This document shows, piece after piece, positions 1 through 11,650 of a stretch of 64,000 nt of DNA. The notes beneath the pieces were generated by a model. The model worked only from the letters and a program-made list of their open reading frames with translations. It made no database searches and was not told the origin of the DNA. The stretch is from positions 12,894,668 through 12,958,667 of the forward strand of contig NC_058140.1 of NCBI RefSeq assembly GCF_011075055.1. Reading direction: 5' to 3'. Both the position numbers and the translations under genes were made by a program. Position 1 is the stretch's first letter, and each line of letters opens with the position of its first letter. The stretch comes from Mangifera indica. Lineage: Eukaryota > Streptophyta > Magnoliopsida > Sapindales > Anacardiaceae.

Positions 1-621
1 TTCTTGGATCATTGAGTAGGTTATGTTTTCCTGATGGAATCTAGTGCATTCAAGAAAGTAATGAAGATTTCTTTATTTGATATTTATAAAAGATAAAAGA
101 AAGAGATTAGATTAACTGCTGGCTGCGGCAATATTTGCATTGGCCCACATTAAAATAAACCACTGTTAGAGAAATTAGGGTAGAGAGAGATTGCTCCAAG
201 GCTACTGACTATCAACTGAGCTATCTTAGTGCTCATGCAATGCCTTTATTATCTATCCTAAATTAGGATAGTCATAACTATCCTCAGGGTATCATTCAAG
301 GAAACTAACTTAGATTTATATGTTGAGCTTTTTCATGTGGCAGTGGTCTTGGCAGTCGGAATTTGAAATTTTCATCACCACTTTTTTGAATGTATTTCCT
401 GAGGGCTGGCTTTGTTATTAATAGTAAAATTTGTTGACTTGTGAGTGGCCCTGGCAGTTATTGCTCTGTTTAATTTCTTTACCATCTTTGTAAAGTAATA
501 GCAGTAGCAGACCTACCATCTCTTACTCATTTGTAATCCCCATCATGAGTACCTGTCAGTATATTATGAGGAGGAAAATCAGGTTATGATATTTCTCATG
601 TTGTGTCTGTGATATTTGCAG
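1..621 (+). other. Intron or upstream part of the choline transporter-like gene
   Basis: No coding exon could be recognised here. The stretch ends in a pyrimidine-rich tract and an AG acceptor at 620-621, directly before the first recognisable exon. It is therefore probably intron of the gene whose earlier exons lie left of the window. Confidence 0.6.
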
Positions 622-1799
622 GAATGCGTTTGGTCCCTCCTCTGGCACTGTTTGCCTATCTGGACTACTAATATGTGCAGTACGTGTAGTCCGTGCTGCT
701 GTTGATGGTGCAAGACAAGAAGATGTTCCTGGATTTGTGAACCTTATTCTGCGATGCTGTGTAAATGGCTTACTGTCAGCTGTAGATTTTCTCAACAAGT
801 TCACCATCACCTTTGCAGCAATAACGGGTGAAGCTTACTGCACATCAGCTAGAATGACTTATGAACTTCTAAAGCGCAACCTTCTCTCCGCTGTTTTTGT
901 GGAGACTGTCTCCACTCGATTGTTAGCTGGGATTGTATTTGTTGTTTCAGCAATATATACAATAGCGGTGAGCAGATTATTCAAAATCTACAATATTTAA
1001 ATTTTCATGAATGGATAGTGCTGGGAGGTCACTACAGTGTTTGGCATGTGGTGTGACCTGGATAGATCTTCTCTTCTCTTATTGGAGAATAGTAGCCCTT
1101 TAGTGAACTTTTATAGTTAGGCAATTCTTTCATGATTTACAAGCCTTCATCATGACGGTGATTTAATTATACTTTCCTAGGATAGGCTCCTTATGAATTC
1201 CAGTTGTTTGTGACATACATTGGACAATAGTAGTAGCCAGGCTAGCTGGTTGGGTCTAAGCATTTGATAATTGAATTCTGTATGCTTTCATATTAGCTTT
1301 TATATTTGCATATTTAGGGAATAGATTAACTGATGTATCCATCGGTTGAGTAAGTTTAGTTAATATAGGTATTCACTAAGGTATAAAATGGGGCTGCTTG
1401 AACAACTGACCTGAGGTCACTTCACCGACCAAGGGTTCACTAGCTATCTATGTATTGCTTATATTTCTATCTGCCTTCTTCGTTTTGACTATTTTGTTTT
1501 GTTGTTTCAATGTTCATCTGATTTTGGACGTGCATAAACAGGCCTGTGCTATCTTAAAGGGTGCAAGCAAGCTTGGTGCTGAAGCTTACTTTGTGGGATT
1601 TCTTGCATGGGTGTTGCTAATTGTGGTGTTGGGTTTCTTTGTCCATGTCTTGGATAATGTTGTTGAGACAGTTTACATCTGCTATGCAATAGACAGAGAC
1701 AGGGGAGAGGTCTTCAAACCAGAGGTGCACGAGGTTTACGTCCATTTACCTGTCAGTAGGAACCAGAGAATCACTTTTGCACCGACAACTGGTGTATAA
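622..1799 (+). CDS. Choline transporter-like (CTL/SLC44) protein, 3' end only
   Basis: Two exons are readable: 622-967 (ends at a GT donor after GCG) and 1542-1799 (TAA stop). Together they encode about 200 C-terminal residues. They match the C-terminal half of plant CTL/SLC44 (PNS1-like) multispanning membrane proteins, with hydrophobic segments such as LSGLLICAVRVVRAAV and FLAWVLLIVVLGFFVHVL, and the family pattern around TGEAYCTSARMTYELLKRN. Family members carry choline or act in membrane trafficking and phloem or plasmodesmal development in plants; which applies here is inference. The start and N-terminal half are outside the window. A likely poly(A) signal AATAAA lies at 1941-1946. In Arabidopsis a CTL-family gene also neighbours RPN10, which supports the identification. 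Confidence 0.88.
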
Positions 1800-2189
1800 A
1801 CTTACTTCAGTTCATTTGTGTGCTTGGGACTCCATTCATGTGTTGTTATTCATCATTTGTTCTTTGTATAAGGTAGAACTGCCCCTGGGCAAAATGTGCA
1901 TACTTTAAGTTGCCACATTGTACAATTTTGAGGTTTGTTCAATAAAGAGGTAAAAGTTTCAGACAAGTCAGGGTATTACACTATTTGCAGAGCTAGTTAA
2001 TTACTGAACCAGATTTTTTTAATGCATTACATTTTAACCAAGGCTTGTGGGTTTGTAGATGTTTCTCTATGCATTGTGCCATACTAGGTATTGAAGTCGC
2101 TGGTTCAATTTTGTGGCTTGTTCAATAAAAAGGTAATATACAAAAATAACAAATATGAAAGAATGCATATTATTGAAAACTAAAGCGTA
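1800..2189. other. 3' flank of the CTL gene with a duplicated poly(A)-signal region
   Basis: A segment with AATAAA around 1923-1955 recurs about 184 bp later at 2107-2139 (TTGTTCAATAAA in both). It looks like a small local duplication of the 3' UTR end. No gene is seen. Confidence 0.5.
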
Positions 2190-2580
2190 GTGTATATAAA
2201 AAACCTGAGCAAAAGCTTCTGCTCCGAGGAACTCTCAATTCGCAGGGACATAGTAGGCTTTCCCAAACTTTCCTCTTTTTCCTGCACAAAAGCCCTAACA
2301 AAACCATCGTTCTCGAGGTCAGTAATCTATTCAATTTGCTTTATTATTATGATTATTTGAAGCCCCTTTTGATTGCAACCTAGATTGACCAAAAGCGATG
2401 AAATCAGGCAACTATGATATGCATTGACAATTCAGAATGGATGCGAAAATGGGGATTACTCCCCATCTCGATTACAGGCCGAGGTCAACCGAATGATCCT
2501 TCAGTGAAAGGTCTGATTGCAACCCTGCAAGGTCAACCAGAGGTTTGCTCATAAAACTTGTATAAAATTACATCATTCCT
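2190..2580 (+). pseudogene. Truncated, rearranged copy of RPN10
   Basis: This is a partial duplicate of the RPN10 gene that starts about 1.9 kb downstream. It matches the parent from the 5' UTR (2190 on, compare 4077 on), through exon 1, the start of intron 1 and the first half of exon 2 (from 2408). It then jumps near 2475-2480 straight into exon 9 sequence (ends 2542) and the beginning of intron 9. The start codon is ATC instead of ATG (2306-2308), and exon 2 has one extra A in the run near 2446-2449, which shifts the frame. Retained intron sequence rules out a processed cDNA copy. The best reading is a tandem genomic duplication followed by a large internal deletion. It cannot make RPN10; transcription is possible because the promoter-proximal region was copied too. 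Confidence 0.87.
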
Positions 2581-2631
2581 CTGCAGAAATACGTATGTTT
2601 TTCTAAATTACCAAATCAATAATATTATGAA

Positions 2632-2762
2632 TATAATTTTATATATAACTTTATACATAAATAATAACGTATAATCATATGATTAGATATTATTTTATCT
2701 TTAATTTTTAATTATTTAATTACATGATAATATATTATTATTTATATATAAAATTACAGATA
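2632..2762. repeat. Palindromic AT-rich MITE, copy 1
   Basis: The ends are inverted copies of each other: TAATTTTATATATA followed by ATAAATAATAA on the left, and TTATTATTTATATATAAAATTA on the right. The middle is the shared tract TTAATTATTTAATTA. The same layout recurs at about 20450, 50460, 51850, 52480, 57345 and 63415, so this is a family of short hairpin-forming elements rather than random AT richness. The exact target duplication (perhaps TA) was not resolved. Confidence 0.6.
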
Positions 2763-3711
2763 TAACATTATTTTTGTCAAATATATGATATTTATGTTCC
2801 CACTTGTAGCGGCTAGTTTTTTTTCCTTTTTCATTAGCCATATAAAAAAAATATTAAAATATAATTTTATTTAAATATTTTTAATATAATATAAATTGTT
2901 TTTTTATTTTATTTATCATATTAATTAAAGATACTAGTATTTTTATTTTATTATGATAATCGAATGTCAAAATTTTTTATTATTTGAGAATCATGATAAT
3001 AAAAGATAAATTATTAAAATTATATATATATATATATCTTTGAATCAAATGCACTTTTCGATAATCTCATAATATTAAAAAAATTATAAATAATGCTTAA
3101 AGATAGATAGGTATATTCTTAATTAATAAAAATGTGAATTATTTGTGTTTAATTTGCATTCATATTTAATTCGTGTTTTAAACATAATATTCTTAATTTT
3201 TGAACCTCAAACATATTAAATATATATTTTATGTATTTTCTGTATTAAATACCTATTTTTTTCTTTTTTACGTTTTTCTTTTTTAATGAATTTTTTAAAG
3301 TACGAAAATATCTCTTATATTTTTAATTAATTATCATAATGTTATAATTATATAAGACAAAAAACTCAATTTTTATCATCTAAATCTTTAATATCTTTCG
3401 ATAATTTTTTTTAATGATTGAACCTTCATTATATATTATATTATATTAGATTTAATAATAAATTAGATACTATACATTTAAATTGTTAATTGAAATATTT
3501 ATAAAAATTGTTAAAATTATGTTTTATATTGCTGTATTTTTGTAAATATTTTATTGACAATATGTTGTATTAAATTGATATATACATATTTCATTTTTTT
3601 TGTATCCGAATTTTACAACCTTTTTTTATAAATGTATTTTTCATCATTTACTATATTATACTTGTATAATTTTTGTTTCATTTTTTTTAATGTTCTCATA
3701 TTTACTAACTA

Positions 3712-3985
3712 GGGGTATATTATTCCCACTCAAGTTTTAGTTGAATATCAAAAACACACCCATGATAATTTAAAATTTCTAGTACCCACTAATAGACTAA
3801 CTTTTGTTAGAGTTAAGGGTAAAATTATTTTTTTACTAGTAAATCTAAAATCTTAAAAATTTATATAAATTTTTTAATTTAAAAAACTAATAATTTTCTC
3901 GATAATAAAACTTTGAAAAACTACAATTTTCCCTCTAGGTTTTAATTTTCCAAACTCAACTAAAATTTGGGTGTACTTTGGCCAT
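3712..3985. mobile_element. Diverged MITE with imperfect terminal inverted repeats
   Basis: The left end (around TTCCCACTCAAGTTTTAGTTGA) and the reverse complement of the right end (CACCCAAATTTTAGTTGAG, ending ...TTTGGCC) match imperfectly. The interior carries the usual 'TTAAGGGTAAAATTATTTTTT' style sequence of the GGCC-ended elements found elsewhere in the window. No clean target duplication was found, so the borders are approximate. Confidence 0.45.
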
Positions 3986-4154
3986 CATAATATTACAGGA
4001 AGCATCCATTTTCGTTAAAGTGAAGATTAAACGGCATCGTATAAGATATACGGAAAGCTCCGGTAAGATCCAAAAACTGTATAGAAATTAGAAACCGAGC
4101 AAAACCTCCGCTGCAAGCCGAGAGGGAGCATTAGCATAAAATCCAACTGTAACG

Positions 4155-7100
4155 ATGGTTCTCGAGGTCAGTAATAACCTTATTCTATCTAACATTATGA
4201 TTAATTACAATCTAATCTCTCCAAAATCTATGAAATCAGGCGACTATGATATGCATCGACAATTCAGAATGGATGCGAAATGGGGATTACTCTCCTTCTC
4301 GATTACGAGCTCAATCCGACGCCGTTAGTCTTATTTGCGGAGCCAAAACACAAGTAATTTTGTTAAAATGACTGTCTCCTTGTTCTTTTTCTTCTAAATT
4401 TTAAGTTTGTTCATTAGATGTGATGATTATAGTTTTGTCTGTGTTTTGATGTCGAATAGTCTAATCCGGAGAATACTGTGGGGATTTTGACGATGGCCGG
4501 AAAAGGGGTTCGTGTTTTAACTACGCCTACAACCGATCTTGGCAAAATATTGGCTTGTCTGCATGGTATGCATTTTAATTTTGATGATTTTCTTTGGATT
4601 TAAGTTAGGTACGTTTATTCAACAAGATTTTCGTGTTAAAGAATGCAGGGTATGGTAAGAATTACAAAATTTTGCATACAATAGGAGTTTGCGTATTGAT
4701 TTTAAGAGTTGTTGAAATGGTAATGGAAAGCTTTGACGTGTTACTATGATGATAGAAATCAGATAAATTCATATACATTTTGTTTATATGATTGTGGTGT
4801 GATAGGAGTTGGTTTGTTGAATCTAAGGGTGGTTGAAATAGTTGTGAAAAGCTTGTACTTGCTCGTTAGTATGATTATTAAGGGTTGTTAAAGGTTGCTT
4901 TTGAGTTTGAATCGGTGAAAAGTTTGTCAGCAATGTTAGTTATTTATGGCTAGAACTAAAACAGAACTATTTATTGTGGAAAGAGATAAGGATACATCTG
5001 ATTTAGGCAAGGGTTTTGGATGTTAAACCACCAAGCAAGAATATGAAACTACTTAGAATTTAAATTGCAAATTAATGTTTGAATTCTGTATTACTGTGAA
5101 AAGGGGTTTCCTAAATTGATGGATCATATGGTGAATGGATATTTGATATGGTTGCTACTGTATGCAAGCTTGTAAGGATGTCATGATATGGCTTGGCACT
5201 TCTTTTTGTAATCTGACTGCTTTTTGTCACAAAGAAACATATTGCTGCAACCTTTTGTTGAGTGTCAAGTACATTTTCATTTGTTCACTTAGTAGAAAGA
5301 AGTCTGTTCTAGTCAGTTGCTTAAACAATTTTTGACGTTTTCTGAAGTGTGACCTTGTTAGTAGATATTCTGCTGGTCTATATTTCACACATTCATGAAG
5401 TCAATGAAATAATCTATGACTTAAAATTCTTTCTCTCCCTCTCCAATTTCTTGCTTCTGGTGTAGAACTTGAAATGGGGGGTGAGATGAACTTAGCAGCT
5501 GGCATCCAGGTTGCTCAACTTGCTCTTAAGCATCGCCAAAACAAAAACCAACGCCAGAGGATCATAGTTTTTGCCGGAAGGTATCTAAAGGTTTTTTATT
5601 TTTCATTTTTATTGATATAATTATCTTTAATGCTCTATGCTTGCAGTCCAATCAAACACGATAAGAAGGTCATGGAGATGATAGGAAAGAAATTGAAAAA
5701 GAATAGTGTAGCACTTGACATTGTTAATTTTGGTGAAGAAGACGATGGGAAGCGAGAGAAGTTGGAGGTTTTACTTGCTGCTGTAAGTAACAATGAAAGC
5801 AGTCATATAGTTCATATTCCTCCTGGTCCTAATGCTCTTTCTGATGTACTCATAAGGTATGATTTTTTTTCCTGTTTGCTTTGTGGCCTTAGTTTCAGTT
5901 ATGGTTGCAAATCTAAAAATTGATAAGTTTACTGTGACTTTACAAGAAATTTGAGTTAGCATGTATATAAAATGGTGAATGAACAAGTATGACATCTAAA
6001 TGGGAAACAGCTTACATGTTTCAGTTATTTTGAACTTAGTACTGCATAAATTGTTGTTTGTAATAAAGCAAGAGCTTATAGTAACAGTTGTTGAGATTAT
6101 AAGCAATCAGGAATATGAGATTAACATGTCGCTTACTTGCTTTTTGAAAGTAGGTGAAACCACAAAATAGTTAACTCCTATGCATATCACTGAACTAATG
6201 ATTTGTTTTGTTTTATTTATTTATTTATTTTTTTGCAGCACACCCATATTCAATGTAGATGGTGAAGGAGGAAGTGGCTTTGCTGCTGCTGCTGCAGCTG
6301 CGGCAGCTGGTGGTGTTTCTGACTTTGAATTTGGTGTGGATCCTAATATTGATCCCGAGCTAGCTCTGGCCCTCAGAGTTTCTATGGAGGAGGAGAGAGC
6401 AAGGCAAGAAGCTGCTGCCAAGAGGGCTGCTGATGAAGCTGCTAGACAAGGAAAAGTGGAGGAGCCCTCTGCCAATTCTCAGGATGCTACCATGACTGAG
6501 AATGTTAATGCAGCTACTGAAGCAACAGAGAAAACTGCTGAACCGATGGTTGGTGTCTCTTTTTACTTTCGTACATGGTTGGGCATGCATGTGTGTTGTT
6601 TGAGGGTTAATAAATGGAGAACCATTTTAGATTATTCCTGTGAAATATTTCTTTAATGTCATTTGAATTTGGTTTTGAGAATGCTTGTTGTGATAGGATG
6701 AGGAGAATGCATTACTGGAGCAGGCTTTTGCTATGTCCATGAATATTCCCGGATCTGATGTTTCCGTGGTTGATGCTGATATGTCAGATGCAACTAATGA
6801 AGACAAGGAGTTGGCATTGGGTAGGTTCTTTTCTGTCATAGCATGCATCTTAAGTTACGTAGAATGTACAAGCCATTAATCTGCATTACTTTTGCCGTCA
6901 TTTTTTTCCCCGTGTATTAAATTTGTCATGGACACTTCCCGCTGATTTGGAACTCAATCAACCAAAATGAAGTCCAAATAATACATTCCAAAATTGGGTT
7001 TCCATGTTGATGATATTTGGTTTATTTGTACTCCTTTTTTACTTCAGAACAATCATAAAATGAGTAGGTTAGATTTTACTTTGTTTAGGGTAATTTCAGC

Positions 7101-8005
7101 GTACCTGCAACTAAATATGAATTTATTAAGCAATTGCATGGTCTATTTTGGTACTGTTTCATGTATGGGCTGCTTTGGTTTTTCTTGAACTTTTTAAAAA
7201 ATGTTGGACTCCTAAATTGTCTAGTATGTAGGGTAAGATGCATTCTGTTTCTAGAATGCAAACTGACACTAATACATGCAGTCTTAATTTGAAATCATAG
7301 TGGCTTTTGCTAGTGGCATGTCTTCCTTTCTATTGGAATTCCTGGGTTAAACTCTTGTTATTACTTAAGGTATTATTAAACAATTTAAGATATACTGCAA
7401 TTTTTCCTGACTGGCATGTTATATGGAGATTTGCAAAGATGTAAAATGCTGACAAAGTTCTAGTTTTTGAAGAATTAACATTTTGCTTTCCATTGACTTA
7501 TTTCACTGCAAGCAGCTCTTCAAATGTCTATGCAAGAAGATACAAAAGATTCATCAAACCCATCAGATATAAACAAGGTGTTGGGGGATCAGTCTTTTGT
7601 CTCATCTATCCTTACATCAGTAAGTGTAATTTCATCAGTATAAATGAACTTTATACTAAATGGCAGCATATAAACCTATATCCTGACCTATTGCTTCACA
7701 GCTTCCAGGAGTTGATCCAAATGATCCTTCAGTGAAAGATCTGATTGCATCTCTGCAAGCCCAGCCTGAGGTTTGCCAATTAGAACTTTCTGTAAAATTT
7801 GAATGGATGACTGATTTTACATTATTTTGATTTTATATCTATGTTATAACATTAATATCTATGTTTGCCTTATTATTTGTTTTTATGGATATCAGAAGTA
7901 TACATCATGTATGTTGCAACTTATTGTAGTATCGTCTGCCTTTTTAATTTTTAGTCATCCCAACAGAAGAAAGATGAAGATCAGCCACCAAATGCTGATA
8001 AGTGA
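4155..8005 (+). CDS. RPN10: 26S proteasome regulatory subunit RPN10 (PSMD4), ubiquitin receptor
   Basis: Ten exons: 4155-4166, 4240-4353, 4460-4565, 5466-5580, 5647-5856, 6239-6548, 6697-6820, 7516-7619, 7702-7770 and 7955-8005. All have GT-AG borders and join in frame to 404 residues, close to plant RPN10 length. Exon 1 encodes only MVLE. The N-terminal VWA domain (about residues 1-190, starting [21 protein letters not shown]) docks on the 19S particle. Three ubiquitin-interacting motifs follow: [12 protein letters not shown] (about 222-240), [12 protein letters not shown] (about 290-305) and DKELALALQMSMQ (about 325-340). A run of nine alanines precedes the first. In plants the UIMs bind ubiquitin chains and UIM2 is linked to ATG8-mediated proteaphagy (family knowledge). 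Exon 10 is the least conserved part; its acceptor at 7953-7954 was chosen because it follows a T-rich tract and keeps the frame. Confidence 0.95.
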
Positions 8006-8603
8006 AGATGCTGTTAATGTCCTGCTGAATCTTCAAGACTTTGTTAACTGAGATCACTCCTTGATTGCCTTGTATCCAGGAAACTCAGGAGAAAACTCCT
8101 AAGTTTCTCCTGAGAGGTTAAAACGGGAGAAATGCAAGAAGAGCTTCTGGAGACTTGGAAAGAACCCTATTGATCTATTGTTTGAACCATTGTTTGTTTT
8201 CCCCAAGGTTGGAGTGATATGACTGTATTCTTGTCGTTATATCTTTAAAACTGCTTTGAAACGCTTTTACAAGATGGAAATTACTTACCCAAACCATGCA
8301 TTTTGATTTACGGTTTGTTCAATTGAGCAGTGTTAAACCCATCATCATGAACTAGATGATTTCAACAGTAATATTTGTTGGGCGTCACTTTCGATATTAG
8401 ATCATATTACTTTTATTTTTTGTTTTATTGCTCTCACGGGTTCCCTTCCAGATGAAACCGAGGTATGAAAGACAAGGAGATAAAGAAAGCAAGCTATTGC
8501 AATAATGCCTTATCCCATGTGGAGAGCTTTTAGGCTCCACATGAAATCTGTTTACTGGCTTTCTCTATGTGGATAGCAAACTAGGATTTCTGGTTAGTTA
8601 AAA
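8006..8603. other. RPN10 3' flank
   Basis: This is probable 3' UTR of RPN10 followed by intergenic DNA. No further gene was recognised before the MITE that starts at 8604. Confidence 0.5.
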
Positions 8604-9114
8604 GGCCAAAAGACTATTTCCCACCAAGGTATGCTTTTTCTGTAAATTCTCATCCGTTAACTTTGAAAAGCGCATTTAACTACCCATGGATTGTTAAAAA
8701 AAAAGATAGATTGAGGGATTCAGGGGCAAAATTGTTATTTAATCTATAATATTAAAAATAAACTTAAATTTAATTTATTTTTTACCTCTAAACCCTACAA
8801 ACTAATACTTTTTCTTCAATCCAAATTTTCAAAAATTATTTTTTCTTTTTAGGGTTTTCAAACTTTAGATTCAATTTTTTTGACAACGATTGGTGCTCTT
8901 CAAGCACCTACTCTCCCTCCTCGATGGCCCTTCCTTCCGATCGTATGACTATCAACACTTTTAGGGGTCGTCATCGATGAAGACGTGTCTTCATCGAATT
9001 GAAGAAGAGTTAGTTAAGTTTAACGGTTTATGGGTGAGTAAATGAGATTTTTAAAATTAACAGGGGGAGTTTTGAGATTTCAACATAGTTTGAGTGGGAA
9101 ATAATCCTTTGGCC
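8604..9114. mobile_element. Mutator-type MITE (GGCC family) with 9-bp target duplication
   Basis: A 511-bp non-coding element. It begins GGCCAAAAGACTATTTCCCA and ends in the inverted form GTGGGAAATAATCCTTTGGCC (one mismatch region). It is flanked on both sides by the same 9 bases, TAGTTAAAA (8595-8603 and 9115-9123). A 9-bp duplication with long terminal inverted repeats is typical of Mutator-like elements. No transposase is encoded, so it must depend on an autonomous copy elsewhere. Confidence 0.85.
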
Positions 9115-9123
9115 TAGTTAAAA

Positions 9124-11550
9124 TGTATAAATCTTTGGCTGTCTGGGGTCCTGGTCCAGCATTCATTGAACTAGTACATGGGCATTGTCAAATTTGGCCT
9201 CTGCAGTTGATGATTCGATTCCGAAAACAAGCATTTTGCTGCCAGATAATATATTCTAAATGTGGCAGCACATAAAAAGTCCGAAGACTTTGTGGTCAGA
9301 ATGGGCCAGTCTGTCTGTGAACAGAGCTTGCAAATCATGCATCCCAGATATGAATTTTCCATCTTCTTTTAGGCGGATTAAACTGCTCCACCAAATCGGT
9401 AACTTCCATCAAGAATAAGGTGAGAACTAGCAGACATGATTCGTGGGGTCAAATCAAACCAACCCACCTTTGCTTACCCACAATTTGCTCTCCCACCATT
9501 CATATGGTATACTATGTACTAGAGGCTTGGACAGGAACAAATAAGCCATGCCATGGTATGCTCTGAACAATTGTTGTGGGTATCAGTGTGTGACTCCGTT
9601 TTCCACAAGTAGAGATCCACCCACGAGTACATGATGTCTCCCTTTGCAGGCTCACTCTTCTGTTGTTTGCATGCAACTTGGGTAGGATTTTAGTGCTTGC
9701 TTTCTCTCCAACACACTCACTGGTACTCATTCATTATTAGGTGCCCTTTAGGGTAAAGTCAAATACTCGCAGCCTATATGTATGATGCTCATTATTTTAT
9801 CGGATTATTATGAGGGTATTGCCCCCTTTGTCTAGATCAGAGTTGTGGGAAATTTCGAGCATAGGGATATGAAGTCCTGAAATTACATATAGACCGAAAA
9901 CTAAGAGCTGATTAACTAATTGTGTTAGCAGAGAAACTGAACAGTAATTTCATTAATGCCAAGAAAGTTTTACCATTTTTTGAGCTTGAGCCCACGGTCT
10001 CTGTTTATTTCTCTTGTACCATTCTTCCTCTTGCTCCTTTGCTTCCACGCAAAGACTTCTATTTAGCAATACAAAGATAAAAGATATGGGGGATGTGGGT
10101 GTGTGATCCGAGATTGGACCACTGAGTGTTACGACTTTTATCAAACACCTTTGCAAATTGCAGCTTAATATTATAGTTAATCCGCAAATCTTCAGAAAAT
10201 AAAAAAGATAAGAACGTGGGGTGCAATGTTCTTATACATTATTTAAATGGTCGGCAGCGGCAGGGCAGAGCATTACTGTTTTGCCAGGTGGCTAAGCTCA
10301 GGTAAATTGGTTGCTTTCTTACTTGTGAAGAAGAGGAAGAGGGAGAAGAACAGGAAATTGGGTAAATTAAAGAGAAGCATTTTACCTATTCAAGGACAAA
10401 ACTAGGTCCAACTCATTTCAGCATTATCTGTTTTTTGACATTCTTCCCTTCTCCAAATCTTTTTGGCACCTGTTTATTTTACAAAACATTTGATAATGAA
10501 CTTCTTCGCATTTACATTGGATCATTATATTAAGATCAAATCAATTATATCGAAAAGGATAAATATTAAATCTAATTATTAATCATATAACTACTCAACT
10601 AAATAAATTAAGAGTTTGGACTAAGACCATAAAAATATAAGATCTAATAATAAAGATTAAACCTTTGACAATTGAAAGAAATTTAATCCAATTAAATAAT
10701 TAGCTAGCTATCCAAGATTTAACAAACCTATCAATTAGCCTAACTTTTTCTTGTTCTACTATTTGTGTGCTGATATCCATAATGTGATATGTCTCATGAT
10801 TATATATGAACATATATGCATGTTGTTATGTTCAATATGATTATGTATGTATCTTTTGACATGCATGCGTGAATGCATCCATCCTTTTCAACAAAGAACT
10901 TTTTGTAAATTAAAAAATATTTTATAAAATAGAGGGGCGTTCAAAATCAATTAATCGAATTGGTTTGGTAATTTTTTGAATCAACCTAAATTTTTAATTT
11001 AAAAAAATCATAAATAAAAATTAAACTGATTTAAAAGTTAACCAATTTTAAGACAAACAAAAAATAATTAATTAATCAAACTAAATTTTTAGTTAACCGA
11101 TTTTGAACTGAATTTCAAATGATTATCCTATTTTATTATTTTTTCCATTTTGTTGAAAATTAATTCAATATTTTATTTATTTCTTATTTGATTTGTTAAA
11201 ATCCAGTTCGATTTGATTAACCGGTAACTAAACCGGAAAACCTTTTTTTTTTTAATTCTTCAATGAATAACCGATTTTTCAAATAACTTATTTTTTGATA
11301 TATTTCTCAATTTGAAAATTTATCCATTTGGGTTAATGGATATTTTTTAACACCCTAGGGACAAAAAGGGCAATCCACCCATAAAGGGAGGCATTTAAGA
11401 ACAGAAAGACAAACAAAACCAAATTGGTCTTGTAAATTTAAATGAAAAATTAAAAAAAAAAGAAAAAGAAGTCATAACTCAAACATACATCATCCACTAC
11501 AAGCCAAACTTGTAAATGTTCCTCAACTTCAATGGCCTTTCAACACCGCC
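9124..11550. other. Intergenic DNA without a recognised gene
   Basis: About 2.4 kb. The only open frames are short, lack family resemblance and are not flanked by splice signals that would extend them. From about 10930 to 11340 lies a degenerate AT-rich repeat with recurring AATCGGTT/AACCGATT-type words that read on both strands, the style of an old hAT-like or other MITE. Nothing else was recognised. Confidence 0.5.
10930..11340. repeat. Degenerate repeat with inverted 'AACCGA/TCGGTT' words
   Basis: The segment starts with AGGGGCGTTCAAAATCAATTAATCGAATTGG-like sequence (only key words given) and contains several copies of AACCGATT and its inverse. Similar wording occurs at about 51530-51710. 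It is probably an old nonautonomous DNA element; ends and target duplication were not resolved. Confidence 0.4.
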
Positions 11551-11557
11551 ATCTTTT

Positions 11558-11565
11558 TATAAATA
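11558..11565 (+). promoter_or_regulatory. TATA box of the ADF gene
   Basis: TATAAATA, 86 bp before the ADF start codon. With the usual spacing of about 30 bp to the start of transcription this leaves a 5' UTR of about 55 bases. Confidence 0.6.
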
Positions 11566-11650
11566 ACTCCAGCGGCCAGTCCATCATTTACCGACCAAAT
11601 TCCAAATCATTTTAACACTACACCTCACCAATTTACTTCATCCACCAACA

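Larger units (their letters stand above)
2581..4076. other. AT-rich intergenic DNA between the RPN10 fragment and RPN10
   Basis: About 1.5 kb of very AT-rich sequence without coding potential. It holds a palindromic MITE copy (about 2632-2762) and a diverged GGCC-ended MITE (about 3712-3985), listed separately. A short TA run lies near 3020-3040. Confidence 0.6.

Noticed and set aside
6180..6238. Upstream extension of the RPN10 exon 6 frame
   Set aside because: The stretch is a T-rich intron end with a CAG acceptor; the coding part begins at 6239.
9512..9730. 72-codon minus-strand frame
   Set aside because: No homology, no splice-linked neighbours, no repeated occurrence; likely chance.
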